Positions 55,840 to 64,000 of a DNA stretch of 64,000 nucleotides are shown piece after piece (position 1 is the first letter of the stretch; each line of letters starts with the position of its first letter). The stretch covers positions 62,001 to 126,000 of the forward strand of contig CANJKZ010000934.1 in the NCBI GenBank assembly GCA_947471745.1. Direction: 5' to 3'. Origin of the DNA: Closterium sp. Naga37s-1 (Eukaryota > Streptophyta > Zygnematophyceae > Desmidiales > Closteriaceae). The notes below the pieces were generated by a model that had not been told where the DNA came from, did no database searches, and saw only the letters and a list, made by a program, of their open reading frames with translations. Position numbers and translations under genes: made by a program.

Positions 55840-58314
55840 ATGGCTTCAATGACGCTCCGGTTCTCGGTCCAGAGCAGCGAGTTGCTAGGCAAGAGCCTGA
55901 TGAAGGCTTCCAGCCTGAAGCCTAAGGTATTGCGTGGTCACCTCATGATTCCGTTCCGTTTCCACTTATCTGATGTCATTTTCTTACTCCGTCCGTCTGT
56001 GTTATTTGTTTCTGCCTGCTGTTTACTATTACAGAGCACAGCCAAGTGCAGCTCTCGCTCTCAAAGCTGCCCCCGTCTCGTCGCAAAGGCCATGGCTTCT
56101 GGTGAGCGATTTGCCACAAACAGCTCTCCTCTTGCCCTTCCCACAGCAGCATTTTATATCGTTTTCTTCCATGTAAATATTGTTATGAGACTTGTTTGCC
56201 GGTAAAAAATGAAGATGGAAAAAACACGAGAAACATTATTGGGCCTGAACATCCTTTCCGTATCGAGCCATGCAGCCCCTCTCGGTTGTAGGATGCATTC
56301 ATAATATCCCCTTCATGTTCAATCCCTTTCACGCCAGCTGCTGAAACAGCGACCAAGTCAGAGGGCGGCCTCCGCGGCAACCTCAAGAAGGTCGTGCTCG
56401 CGTACAGCGGCGGGCTCGACACGTCCGTGATCGTGCCATGGCTGCGCGAGAACTACGGCTGCGAGGTCGTCTGTTTCTGCGCGGACGTGGGTCAGGGCGT
56501 GGGCGAGACTGACGGACTGGAGGCCAAGGCCAAGGCGAGCGGCGCCAGCCAGTTGTTCATTGGAGATCTCAAGGAGGAGTTTGTACGCGATTATGTCTTC
56601 CCCTGCATTCGCGCTGGTGCGGTGTACGAGCGCAAGTACCTGCTCGGGACGTCTATGGCTCGCCCTGTCATCGCCAAGGTGAGCTCATTTCCTGCACTGT
56701 GTCGCCACGGAAGCCAAGGTAGCCTCGCATGATCTCCCGTTAATGGAGTTCGCTTTAGTCCTTTCTGTCTCCAGCGATTACGTGAAGCTTCAACATGTCA
56801 GGACTGAACTCTTCTCACGGCCTGCTTGCATCCGAACTCTGAAATCCTGCACTATCGCTATTCATTCATGATCCATCGCATGCCACCGATCTGTGGCCCG
56901 TGATCGGCCCTCGATCACGAGCTAACTCGACCCCCTTGCAACAAACGCACTTCCTAATCTCCAATCTCCCCATCCTTCTTTCCCTTCCTCCCCTTCCCCC
57001 ATCCGGTCCCCATTCCCTTGCACCCGTCCTGTCAGGCGATGGTGGACGTGGCGAAGCAGGTGGGGGCGGACGCGGTGTCGCACGGGTGCACGGGGAAGGG
57101 CAACGACCAGGTCCGCTTCGAGCTCACCTTCTTCTCGCTCGACCCCAAGCTGCAAGTCGTCGCGCCGTGGCGCGAGTGGGACATCCGCGGCCGCGAGGAC
57201 GCGATTGAGTACGCCAAGAAGCACAACGTGCCCGTCCCCGTTACAAAGAAATCCATCTACAGCCGCGACCGCAACCTGTGGCACATCAGCCACGAGGTAC
57301 GAGCGTTGCATCTGCTATCCCCGCGTTTTTTTTGTGATCGTCCTCTCTATGGTGTTTGCAAAAGCTTTGGACGGAGCGACAAAAGAATGCAATTTGGTTC
57401 TTATGTGCGATAAACACCAGGATGATCATCCAGCATGTGCCACAGGAGTCCCGCCTCGTGGCCCCCCGGCCTGCCTCGCCTCCCCCTCTCCAGGCGTCGC
57501 AATGGGCACTATCCTCGCTTCACTGTTGATATGTCCCTCTCTCTCGTTACTCATCATTCCCAGCTCCAACCTCTTTTCACCCATTCATCCCCACGAACAT
57601 GACCATCCCCCGTGAACCCCCTCTACCTCTCCCAACCTGCCTCCCTTCTGACTCTCTCCCCTCTTCCAGGGCGACATTCTCGAGGACCCGGCAAACGAGC
57701 CGGCCAAGGACATGTACGTGATCTCAGTGGACCCTGAGGACGCCCCTAACACCCCTGAATACGTCGAGATCGGCATCGAGAAGGGCATCCCCGTCTCCAT
57801 CAACGGCCAGACGCTCTCCCCCGGTAACCTCCTCGCAGCAGCCAATGAGATCGGTGCGCGCCACGGCGTCGGCCGCATCGACATGGTAGAGAATCGCCTC
57901 GTTGGGATGAAGTCCCGCGGCGTTTATGAAACCCCTGGGGGGACCATTCTTGCGAATGCGTGCCGGGAGCTGGAGGCGCTGGTTCTCGACAGGGAGACCA
58001 TGCAGACCAAGGACCAGCTGGCTCTGAAATACGCTGAGCTTGTGTATGCCGGTCGGTGGTTCGACCCCCTGAGGGACGCCCTGGATGCATTCATGGTGTC
58101 TGTGAGCGAGAAGGTGACTGGATCTGTGAAGCTCAAGTGCTACAAGGGGTCAGTGAATGTGGCGTCGAGGGTGTCGCCGTTTTCGCTCTACAGGGAGGAT
58201 ATCTCATCCTTTGAGGAGGGCAGCGGGGTGTACGACCAGGCTGATGCTGCTGGGTTCATTCGTCTGTATGGGCTGCCTACCCGCGTGCGCGCCATGCAGG
58301 AGCAAGGCTTGTGA
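55840..58314 (+). CDS. ASSY: Argininosuccinate synthase, plastid-targeted
   Basis: Five exons: 55840-55926, 56035-56101, 56338-56678, 57036-57296, 57670-58314; 466 residues. It catalyses the ATP-dependent condensation of citrulline and aspartate, the penultimate step of arginine synthesis. The P-loop-like motif AYSGGLDTS is at 73-81; further signatures are [27 protein letters not shown] and [19 protein letters not shown]. The first ~55 residues (Ser/Lys-rich, spread over exons 1 and 2) have no counterpart in bacterial enzymes and look like a chloroplast transit peptide. Length and motif order match the family with no breaks. Introns are 108-373 nt and, unlike most others in this window, contain neither tandem arrays nor junction copies. 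Confidence 0.95.
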
Positions 58315-58859
58315 GGACAGAGTCGTGCGTGCAATCACTTGTGCTTGGAGTAGATGATTCGAAGGCTGGGGGGGTCTATTGTGATACGTTCTTCCATGGT
58401 TAGCACAAACGAATCTGCATGGGATCAGTGTGGTTTATAGTAATGAGATGAACCTTGCATGTAAGTTCATGCAATTATGGCTCACGTTCTCGCAGTATTT
58501 TCTTACGTTCTTTGTAGTTTGACCACAAGTAGCACTGAGTTGTCTCGGCTTAGCGCGCTGGCACTTATATCAAACCGCAGTGATGCAGCAAATGAGAGAT
58601 CTGGTGCTGCTGCCGATGCGCATGTTGCAACAATGTTGTTACAAATAGTAATTATTGAAGCATCACTATGCACTCCTTACCGGAGCAATCGAAGCACGCA
58701 CTACCAATGATGAAGGCGAAAAGGCAGAATTGACGAGAAGCGTCTTACGGTTACGAAAAGGATCTGGACCGTCGAGTAGACAGCATCAGGCAGTAGCAGT
58801 GGCGAGGATTCTGCCCGGACAGTTTCGTAACTGTCTGGAGTCGCACGGTTGGATTTAGC
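58315..58859. other. ASSY 3' flank up to the retrotransposon
   Basis: AT-richer 3' untranslated and flanking DNA without coding signal. The copia element begins at its right end. Confidence 0.5.
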
Positions 58860-59277
58860 TGTAATAAGGGAATGTACCCCTTAGAGTACATGGCTAGCTA
58901 GGTCGATTCGTATTCTTTCTTGTACTCTTATTTCGATTTGTATTTGCATGTTTCAATCATCTCAAACATTTTCCATCCACTCTGCTATTGAGGTCAAGGG
59001 CCCACCACCACTACTCGGACGTGTGCAACCCTTCCTAAGGTGATCCTAGGGAAGATCAACTTCTGATCGCAGCATGGTATGAGAGCGACTCGGGAATCCT
59101 TCGTACTGCCACTTCCGAAATCTTCGGCGAACGGAAAGTGGCGTCCATGTCAAACTTATATAATGCTTACATTGTGTAGGCTGTAGTGGGGTAGCCCATA
59201 AGGGGTACAACCTAATTAGGGTTAGCACTTGTACTCAACTTTCTGTTCAATCCAACCATTCTCGTTCAGTAGTTTCA
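58860..59277 (+). repeat. Candidate 5' LTR
   Basis: Starts TGTAATAAGG and ends TTTCA, giving TG...CA termini, three bases before the primer-binding site. AT-rich relative to the element's coding part. The boundary at 58860 is a guess from the TG; the matching 3' LTR is not in the window. Confidence 0.6.
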
Positions 59278-59280
59278 ATA

Positions 59281-59292
59281 TGGTATCAGAGC
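59281..59292 (+). other. Primer-binding site, initiator tRNA-Met
   Basis: TGGTATCAGAGC, the canonical PBS complementary to the 3' end of plant initiator tRNA-Met. Confidence 0.9.
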
Positions 59293-59451
59293 AGGTCCAT
59301 CCCTAGGACCGTTTTTTTTAGGGCCCACCACAGCGCTGCCCCACTAGCGGCCCTGCCGCCCTGCCCTATCTGGCGCGCCGCTCTGCTGGCCCGCGCGCCG
59401 CACTTTGCAGCCCGCGCGCCGCCTTTAGCAGCCCGCGAGCCGCCCATGCAG

Positions 59452-59905
59452 CACGCTCGCCGCCCCTGCAGCCAGCGCGTCGCCCCTGCAGCCCGCTCCC
59501 CGCCCCTGCAGCCCGCTCCCCGCCCCTGCAGCCCGCTCCCCGCCCCTGCAGCCCGCTCCCCGCCCCTGCAGCCCGCTCGCCGCCCCTGCAGCCCGCTCGC
59601 CGCTCGCTTGCGGCCCGTTCGCCGCCCCTGCAGCTCGATCGCCGCCCGCTTGCGGCCCGCTCGCTGCCCATGCAGCCCGCTCGCCGCCCGCTTGCGGCCC
59701 GCTCGCCGCCCCTTGCAGCCCGCGAGCCGCCCTCTAGCAGCCCGCTCGCCGCCCCTTGCAACCTGACGCCGCCCCTTGCAGCCTGCTTGCCGCCCCTTGC
59801 GACCCGCTCGCAGCCCCTTGCAGCCCGCTCGCCGCCCCTTGCAGCCCGCTCGCCGCCCCTTGCAGCCCGCTCGCCGCCCCTTGCAGCCCGCTCGCCGCCC
59901 CTTTC
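59452..59905 (+). repeat. 18/20-bp GC-rich tandem repeats in the retrotransposon leader
   Basis: Units close to CGCCCCTGCAGCCCGCTC (18 bp) at the left and CGCCCCTTGCAGCCCGCTCG (20 bp) at the right fill the leader between the PBS and gag. Several phases are open, but no ATG-initiated protein is convincing. Confidence 0.85.
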
Positions 59906-60013
59906 TGATGGCCGCCCTAGCCGTGCGCCGCCCTACCCTGCCCTGCGCACTTCCCTAGTGCTCGCGCGCTGCCCTGCCTGCGTACTGCTCTGCTGGTCGC
60001 GCGCTACCCTGCT

Positions 60014-61867
60014 ATGGCTTCTCTCAGTGTACGCACGTTCGATCATGAGGGCCGTCCGATCCAGTTCAATACGTGGCCCGACGACTTACAGCTGTACCTA
60101 CTGAGCGATTATAGAGATTGCGTTTCGTTGTTTGACCACACGTCTGGAGCCTCTCTCGCCCCTCCCGCCGCAGCTGACAATGCAAGTCGCTCACAGCGGC
60201 TTACCCGTGACGCTGCTGCTCGCTTAGGCGTTCGCAACCACCTGCCGTTAGTCGAACGCGCTCACTTTGGCCAGCACAATACTGCTAAGGCCCTGTACGA
60301 CGCTGTAGTCACTCGTTACTCTTCCCCTGCCAATGCTGCTCTCGGTCACCTTATACTGCCCTACCTGTTTCCCAAGATGTCAGCCTTTGCCACAGTCGAG
60401 GACATCGTTACCCACCTTCACACTAGCGACGCTCGCTACCGCTCTGCCCTCCCAGCCGAGTTCCTAGACAAGAACGCGCCCCCGATGAACATCACTCTCT
60501 ACTTCATAGTCACCCGCCTCCCTGAGTCTCTTCGCGCAGTCAGGGACCACTTTCTCGCTCTTGACCCCACCGACCTCACTGTCGACCTGCTCGAGAAACA
60601 CCTCCTTGCAGCTGAGACTAGCGTAGTCGTTGTAGGTGATGCTCGTGGCACTCCTCGCACACCCTTCTTTGAGGGGTGTTCCCCCTCCCCCCTTGCCCCT
60701 TCCTACGCTTCTACTGCTGCTGTTGAGATTCTTGGTGCTGAGGATGTTGGGGCTGCTTCAGCTCTTAGTGGGAAACGCCGCACCAGCAAGGGCAAGGGTG
60801 GCAAGAGTGGTGGCAGTGACAGCGGGGGTGATGGTGGTGTAGGAAGTGGAGGCGGTGGAGGTGGCGGAGGTGGTGGCAGCGGTGGGAGTGGTGGCGGGAG
60901 TGGGGGCTTCGGTGGCGGCGGTGGTGGCAGCGGTGGGGGTGGGGGTGGCGGTGGTGGCAGCAGTGGGAGTGATGACGGCGGCAGTGGTGGCGATCGGGGT
61001 GGAGCTGTTCAGAGGGGAGGTTCTGGCGGTGGCCAGAGGCAGCAACAGCGGGGTTGGAGCAAGACCCCTACGCCTCAGCAGCTTCGTGAGTGGTTTGCTC
61101 AGCGTGGGGCGTCTGGGGGTTGTGTTTGCTGCCCGTATGTCATTCACACAGGTGGCCGCGCTGGTCAGACATGCGGGAAGCTTCACACTCAGCACCGCTG
61201 CTTCTCCCGCCTTGACGACACTTGGCGCGCAGAGTTTGGAGACGAGGCTGAGCGCCCCCGCTCGGCAGAGCTGCTTAGGTCTGGAGTTGATATCTTTGCT
61301 CTTGACTATGATGCTATCCTTGCTGCCATATATGCCTTGACTGTTAGTGCTGAGGGCGACTGTTACCTGTGTGTGCCGCCTGACCCAGGTATAGAGGCTG
61401 CTGCTCTAGGTGCTAGTGAGTCTGCTCTCCCTGGTACTGCGCCTGCTGAGGCCTTGCACACGTTTACGCTTGACTCAGGTGCTTCCCACTGTTTCTTTCG
61501 CGACAGTACCACCCTCAATCCAATCCTTGCACCTATTCCAGTCAGACTGGCTGACCCATCAGGGGGCCCGGTTCTTGCCCTTTCCTCCACTATTCTCCCG
61601 TGTCCGGCGGTTCCGTCCGGCTCACTGTTAGGTCTTCACCTCCCATCGTTCTCTACGAACTTGGTGAGTACCACTGCCCTCCAGAATGCGATGGTCACTA
61701 CCACCCCTCCTGGGGGTCAGCGTGTGTCGATCTGCACGTGTACACAAACGGGCCGTCACGTGGCCACGTTCACCCGTCGGCCTGGGTCGAGTCTGTACAG
61801 ACTCGCTACTGAGCTTCCTCAGGTAGTTGCGTCTGTCAGAATCCCAACCACTAGACCATTGGGATAA
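60014..61867 (+). CDS. Copia Gag-protease part of polyprotein
   Basis: 617-codon frame starting at an ATG in GCTATGGCT. Residues about 1-220 are a Gag capsid-like region (FDHEGRPIQFNTWPDDLQLY; LPYLFPKMSAFATVEDI). About 260-340 is a very long Gly/Ser-rich linker. A Cys/His cluster (CVCCPYVIHTGG then CGKLHTQHRC) at about 370-395 is an atypical zinc-knuckle-like motif. The aspartic protease motif LDSGASHCF is at about 490. The final ~13 codons are read from the nested insertion; the authentic frame leaves at 61833. Confidence 0.88.
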   Translation: MASLSVRTFDHEGRPIQFNTWPDDLQLYLLSDYRDCVSLFDHTSGASLAPPAAADNASRSQRLTRDAAARLGVRNHLPLVERAHFGQHNTAKALYDAVVTRYSSPANAALGHLILPYLFPKMSAFATVEDIVTHLHTSDARYRSALPAEFLDKNAPPMNITLYFIVTRLPESLRAVRDHFLALDPTDLTVDLLEKHLLAAETSVVVVGDARGTPRTPFFEGCSPSPLAPSYASTAAVEILGAEDVGAASALSGKRRTSKGKGGKSGGSDSGGDGGVGSGGGGGGGGGGSGGSGGGSGGFGGGGGGSGGGGGGGGGSSGSDDGGSGGDRGGAVQRGGSGGGQRQQQRGWSKTPTPQQLREWFAQRGASGGCVCCPYVIHTGGRAGQTCGKLHTQHRCFSRLDDTWRAEFGDEAERPRSAELLRSGVDIFALDYDAILAAIYALTVSAEGDCYLCVPPDPGIEAAALGASESALPGTAPAEALHTFTLDSGASHCFFRDSTTLNPILAPIPVRLADPSGGPVLALSSTILPCPAVPSGSLLGLHLPSFSTNLVSTTALQNAMVTTTPPGGQRVSICTCTQTGRHVATFTRRPGSSLYRLATELPQVVASVRIPTTRPLG

Positions 61868-62077
61868 AAGGGCTTGTTAAGTAGCAGGACAGTGCGCCCA
61901 TAGCCCCCCAGGACAACGAGCCTGTAACCCTTCAATCAGGGATCACTAGTGGACCTCTAACACCCCCCCGCACTGGGATGCCCGAAGTGCATACACTGGG
62001 ATTCGAACCCGAGAACGCTCTGATGCCATGTAACCCTTCCCTAGGATCAATCAGGGATCCCCAGTGGACCTCTGACA
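61834..62077. mobile_element. Nested 244-bp non-autonomous insertion with TG...CA ends and 5-bp target duplication
   Basis: The insert begins TGTCAGA, ends TCTGACA and is flanked by GCGTC on both sides (61829-61833 and 62078-62082). Removing insert plus one GCGTC restores a continuous pol frame into the integrase. On the minus strand it contains two ~40-50-bp direct repeats (starting TGTCAGAGGTCC and TGTTAGAGGTCC, both ending GGGTTACA), a PBS-like TGGCATCAGAGC directly after the first, and tRNA-like motifs: B-box GGGTTCGAATCCC and TGGTCTAGTGGTTGGGATTC, like the 5' half of tRNA-Glu. It may be a TRIM-type LTR element or a tRNA-derived SINE-like composite. Confidence 0.75.
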
Positions 62078-62082
62078 GCGTC

Positions 62083-63151
62083 TGCTCAGGTGTCCGCGTC
62101 AGGTCCGGTAGCAGCCCCTTGCTCGTGTCGCCTCCTGTCGCACCAGACTCTCCTGTGGCACCACCGCCTTGGTCACCCCTCCCTGCCACGCCTTCGTGGC
62201 ATGCACTCCCGCCTCCTTGTTTATGGTCTTCCCAGGTCTCTGCCTCCCCTCGGGCCCTCGCCTGTCCCGCCCTGCCTTCCTTGCGTCGAAGGGCGGCAGC
62301 GCGCCGCTCCTCACTCCTCGTTTCCCCCGACGACTGCTCCCCTGCAAACTCTCCACATGGACGTGTGGGGCCCAGCCCACGTCAGTGGAAAGGGTCGCGA
62401 GCGCTACTTCCTGCTAGTCGTTGACGACTACACGCGTTACACCTCGGACTTTCCCTTGCGCAGCAAGGGTGAGGTCCCTGATGTCTTGATCCCTTGGATC
62501 CGCACAGTCCGTCTCCAGCTCCGCGAGCGGTTCCGCGAGGACCTTCCTGTCCTGTGTCTGCACTCTGACAGATGTGGTGAGTTCTCCTCCGACCTCTTGC
62601 GGGACTTTTGTCATGGGGAGGGCATTCTCCAGTCGTTCACGCTTCCGGCCTCCCCTCAGAAAAATGGGATTGCTGAGCGCCGCATTGGCTTAGTCATGGA
62701 GGTCGCTCGTACCTCCATGATCCATGCGGCTGCTCCCCATTTTTTGTGGCCGTTTGCGGTTCGGTACGCTGCGCATCAGCTCAACCTCTGGCCCCGTGTC
62801 TCCTTGCCGGAGACCTCGCCTACACTGCGTTGGACGGGGAAGGTTGGTGATGCGTTGGTTTTCCGGGTCTGGAGCTCTCGTGCCTTTGTTCGCGATATTT
62901 CCGCGGTCAAGCTCTCCTCCCGCGCTATTCCTTGCGTCTTCCTTGGCTTTCCCCCTGACGCGCCTGGCTGGCAGTTTTACCACCCCACCTCGCGCCATGT
63001 CCTCCCCTCTCAGGATGTCATGTTTGACGAGTCGGTTCCTTTTTACCGTCTCTTCCCCTACCGCACTGACCCTCTCCCCCCCCCATCGCTCTTCCTTGTT
63101 CCAGGTCCCCCTCCGGTAGACCCCCTCCCCCCTCAGGGTCCTGCTCCCTGA
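62083..63151 (+). CDS. Copia integrase part of polyprotein
   Basis: The frame continues from Gag-protease after the nested insertion. The zinc-binding HHCC region (LLWHHRLGHPSLPRLRGM, then CLPC) is followed by the catalytic core: first Asp in HMDVWGP, second Asp in LHSDRCGEF and Glu in QKNGIAERR. The usual SDNGGEF is changed to SDRCGEF, keeping the Asp. A copia GAF-to-core spacing is normal. The frame is closed by TGA at 63149-63151. Confidence 0.88.
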
Positions 63152-64000
63152 GGTGTGTCTCAGGTAGACCCACTCCCCGGGACTGTGCCTGTCGAGGTCG
63201 CTTTAGACTCAGGTGCTGCTAGAGGTGCTGCGTGTGGGGGTGCTGCGTCTGGGGGTGCTGAGCCTGCGCGTGTGGAGCCTGGGGGTGCTGAGCCTGAGGG
63301 TGCGGATCCTAGGGGTGCTGAGTCTGAGGGTGCGGACTCCCGGGGTGCTGAGCCTGGGGGTGCGGAGCCTGGGGGTATTGAGCCTGAGGGTGCGGAGCCT
63401 GGGGGTGCTGAGTCTGAGGGTGCGAAGTCTGGGGGTGCTGAGCCTAGGGGTACTGCGTCTGCTGGATGTCCTGCGGGTGCCTCGCCACGACTGTCTCCCT
63501 GGCCGGAGCCTCTCTCACCGCAGCAGCTACGGGAGTGGTTTGCTCAGCGCACACGCCTTGGGAGTGGAGTTGCAGGAGCTGGAGGCTCTGCTGCTGGAGG
63601 CACTGGAGCTGGAGGTGCTGGAGCTGGGGGTGCTGGAGTTGGCGATACTGGTGCTGGAGGCACTGTGCAGCGGCCAACGTTTTTCGTTCCGCCGCAATCG
63701 TCGTCTCTGCCTCCACGTGACTCGGTCCTTTGCCAGGTTCTTAGTCTCTCGTCTTCGACTGGCCTTACTCCTCCCTTCCTGTGTCCACCGCCTGACCAAT
63801 CGCAGCCACAGTTACAGCCAGACTCCCCACTGCCTGCTCCTTCTCCTTACGCAGAGCAGACAGACTCTCCTTCAGAGCATCGTGAGCCTGCGTCTCGTCC
63901 TGCCTCGCCTGTTCGTGCTATTCGCATTGGCCGTCGTGTTCCTCGTCCGCGTCCTCCTCCTGTCCCCGGCACTCACGCTATGGCACTTTGTCCTTCCTCT
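63152..64000 (+). CDS. Copia pol continuation after an in-frame TGA: low-complexity linker before RT (partial)
   Basis: The same frame stays open from the TGA to the window edge. It first encodes a Gly-Ala-Glu-Pro repeat region from 15-bp GGGGGTGCTGAGCCT-like units (63235-63450), then LSPQQLREWFAQR, which echoes QQLREWFAQR in Gag (about 61075-61110), a second Gly-rich repeat, and a Pro/Ser/Arg-rich stretch. Reverse transcriptase is expected farther right. The TGA is either an inactivating mutation or a recoded stop; nothing here shows read-through. Confidence 0.6.

Larger units (their letters stand above)
58860..64000 (+). mobile_element. Ty1-copia LTR retrotransposon, truncated by the right edge
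   Basis: Structure left to right: candidate 5' LTR (58860-59277), primer-binding site (59281-59292), a GC-rich tandem-repeat leader, gag-protease frame (60014-61867), a nested 244-bp insertion, integrase frame (about 62083-63151), then an open Gly/Ala/Glu/Pro repeat region to the edge. Integrase preceding any reverse transcriptase identifies the copia superfamily. RT, RNase H and the 3' LTR are outside the window. The copy is probably not autonomous: the nested insertion interrupts pol and a TGA (63149-63151) ends the integrase frame. Confidence 0.9.

Noticed and set aside
61845..62010. tRNA gene in the copia element
   Set aside because: A-box-like and B-box-like sequences are present on the minus strand, but in the wrong order and spacing for a tRNA, with no cloverleaf; treated as part of the nested element.

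Overview
The window is eukaryotic nuclear DNA from the green (streptophyte) lineage. It carries a CRIB-RhoGAP of the plant ROP-regulator type, an LRR receptor kinase, the C-terminus of a CDPK-related kinase, an expansin-like wall protein, a GPI-anchored arabinogalactan-type protein, a DUF789 protein, a plant-type 4EHP/nCBP cap-binding protein and a Ty1-copia element primed by initiator tRNA-Met. High GC, C-rich short introns, many private minisatellites and long disordered Ala/Ser/Gly/Gln tails suggest a charophyte alga (a Zygnematophyceae such as Closterium is my best guess, an inference) rather than a flowering plant.

Layout, left to right: a minus-strand gene cut by the left edge (1-1036); an AT-rich island (about 1440-1745); a two-exon AGP (2216-2760,+); a GAF/PAS multi-exon gene (8461-3233,-); a DUF789 gene (10111-12286,+); an AMI1-type amidase (12898-16287,+); a secreted DUF1254/DUF1214 protein (19852-16732,-) that is divergent from nCBP (20700-26593,+), whose third intron holds a 3.5-kb array of 61 identical 57-bp units; an expansin-like gene (27562-28410,+); a CDPK-related-kinase tail lacking its kinase domain and embedded in minisatellites (31171-29164,-); an LRR-RLK (39460-33761,-); a large single-exon PAS protein (45065-41436,-); a RopGAP (about 50934-46699,-); a CPYC glutaredoxin with a one-base frame break (54550-53615,-); plastid-type argininosuccinate synthase (55840-58314,+); and a Ty1-copia retrotransposon (58860 to beyond the right edge) carrying a nested 244-bp insertion.

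The genes do not form a pathway; this is an ordinary eukaryotic gene neighbourhood with cell-wall, signalling, hormone/amide and amino-acid functions. The striking system-level observation is structural. In six of the multi-exon genes or gene fragments, short segments that straddle an exon-intron junction are tandemly duplicated into the adjoining intron (two to five copies, from near-identical to decayed). Most long introns also hold a private tandem array, and the most extreme one (57-bp units, each containing a perfect 24-bp palindrome) is open on both strands. This looks like a continuing process of intron growth by local duplication of splice junctions, and it is the most promising 'undescribed' signal here.

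Exon coordinates were derived by hand from GT-AG sites, phase and family resemblance; no alignment or RNA evidence was available.
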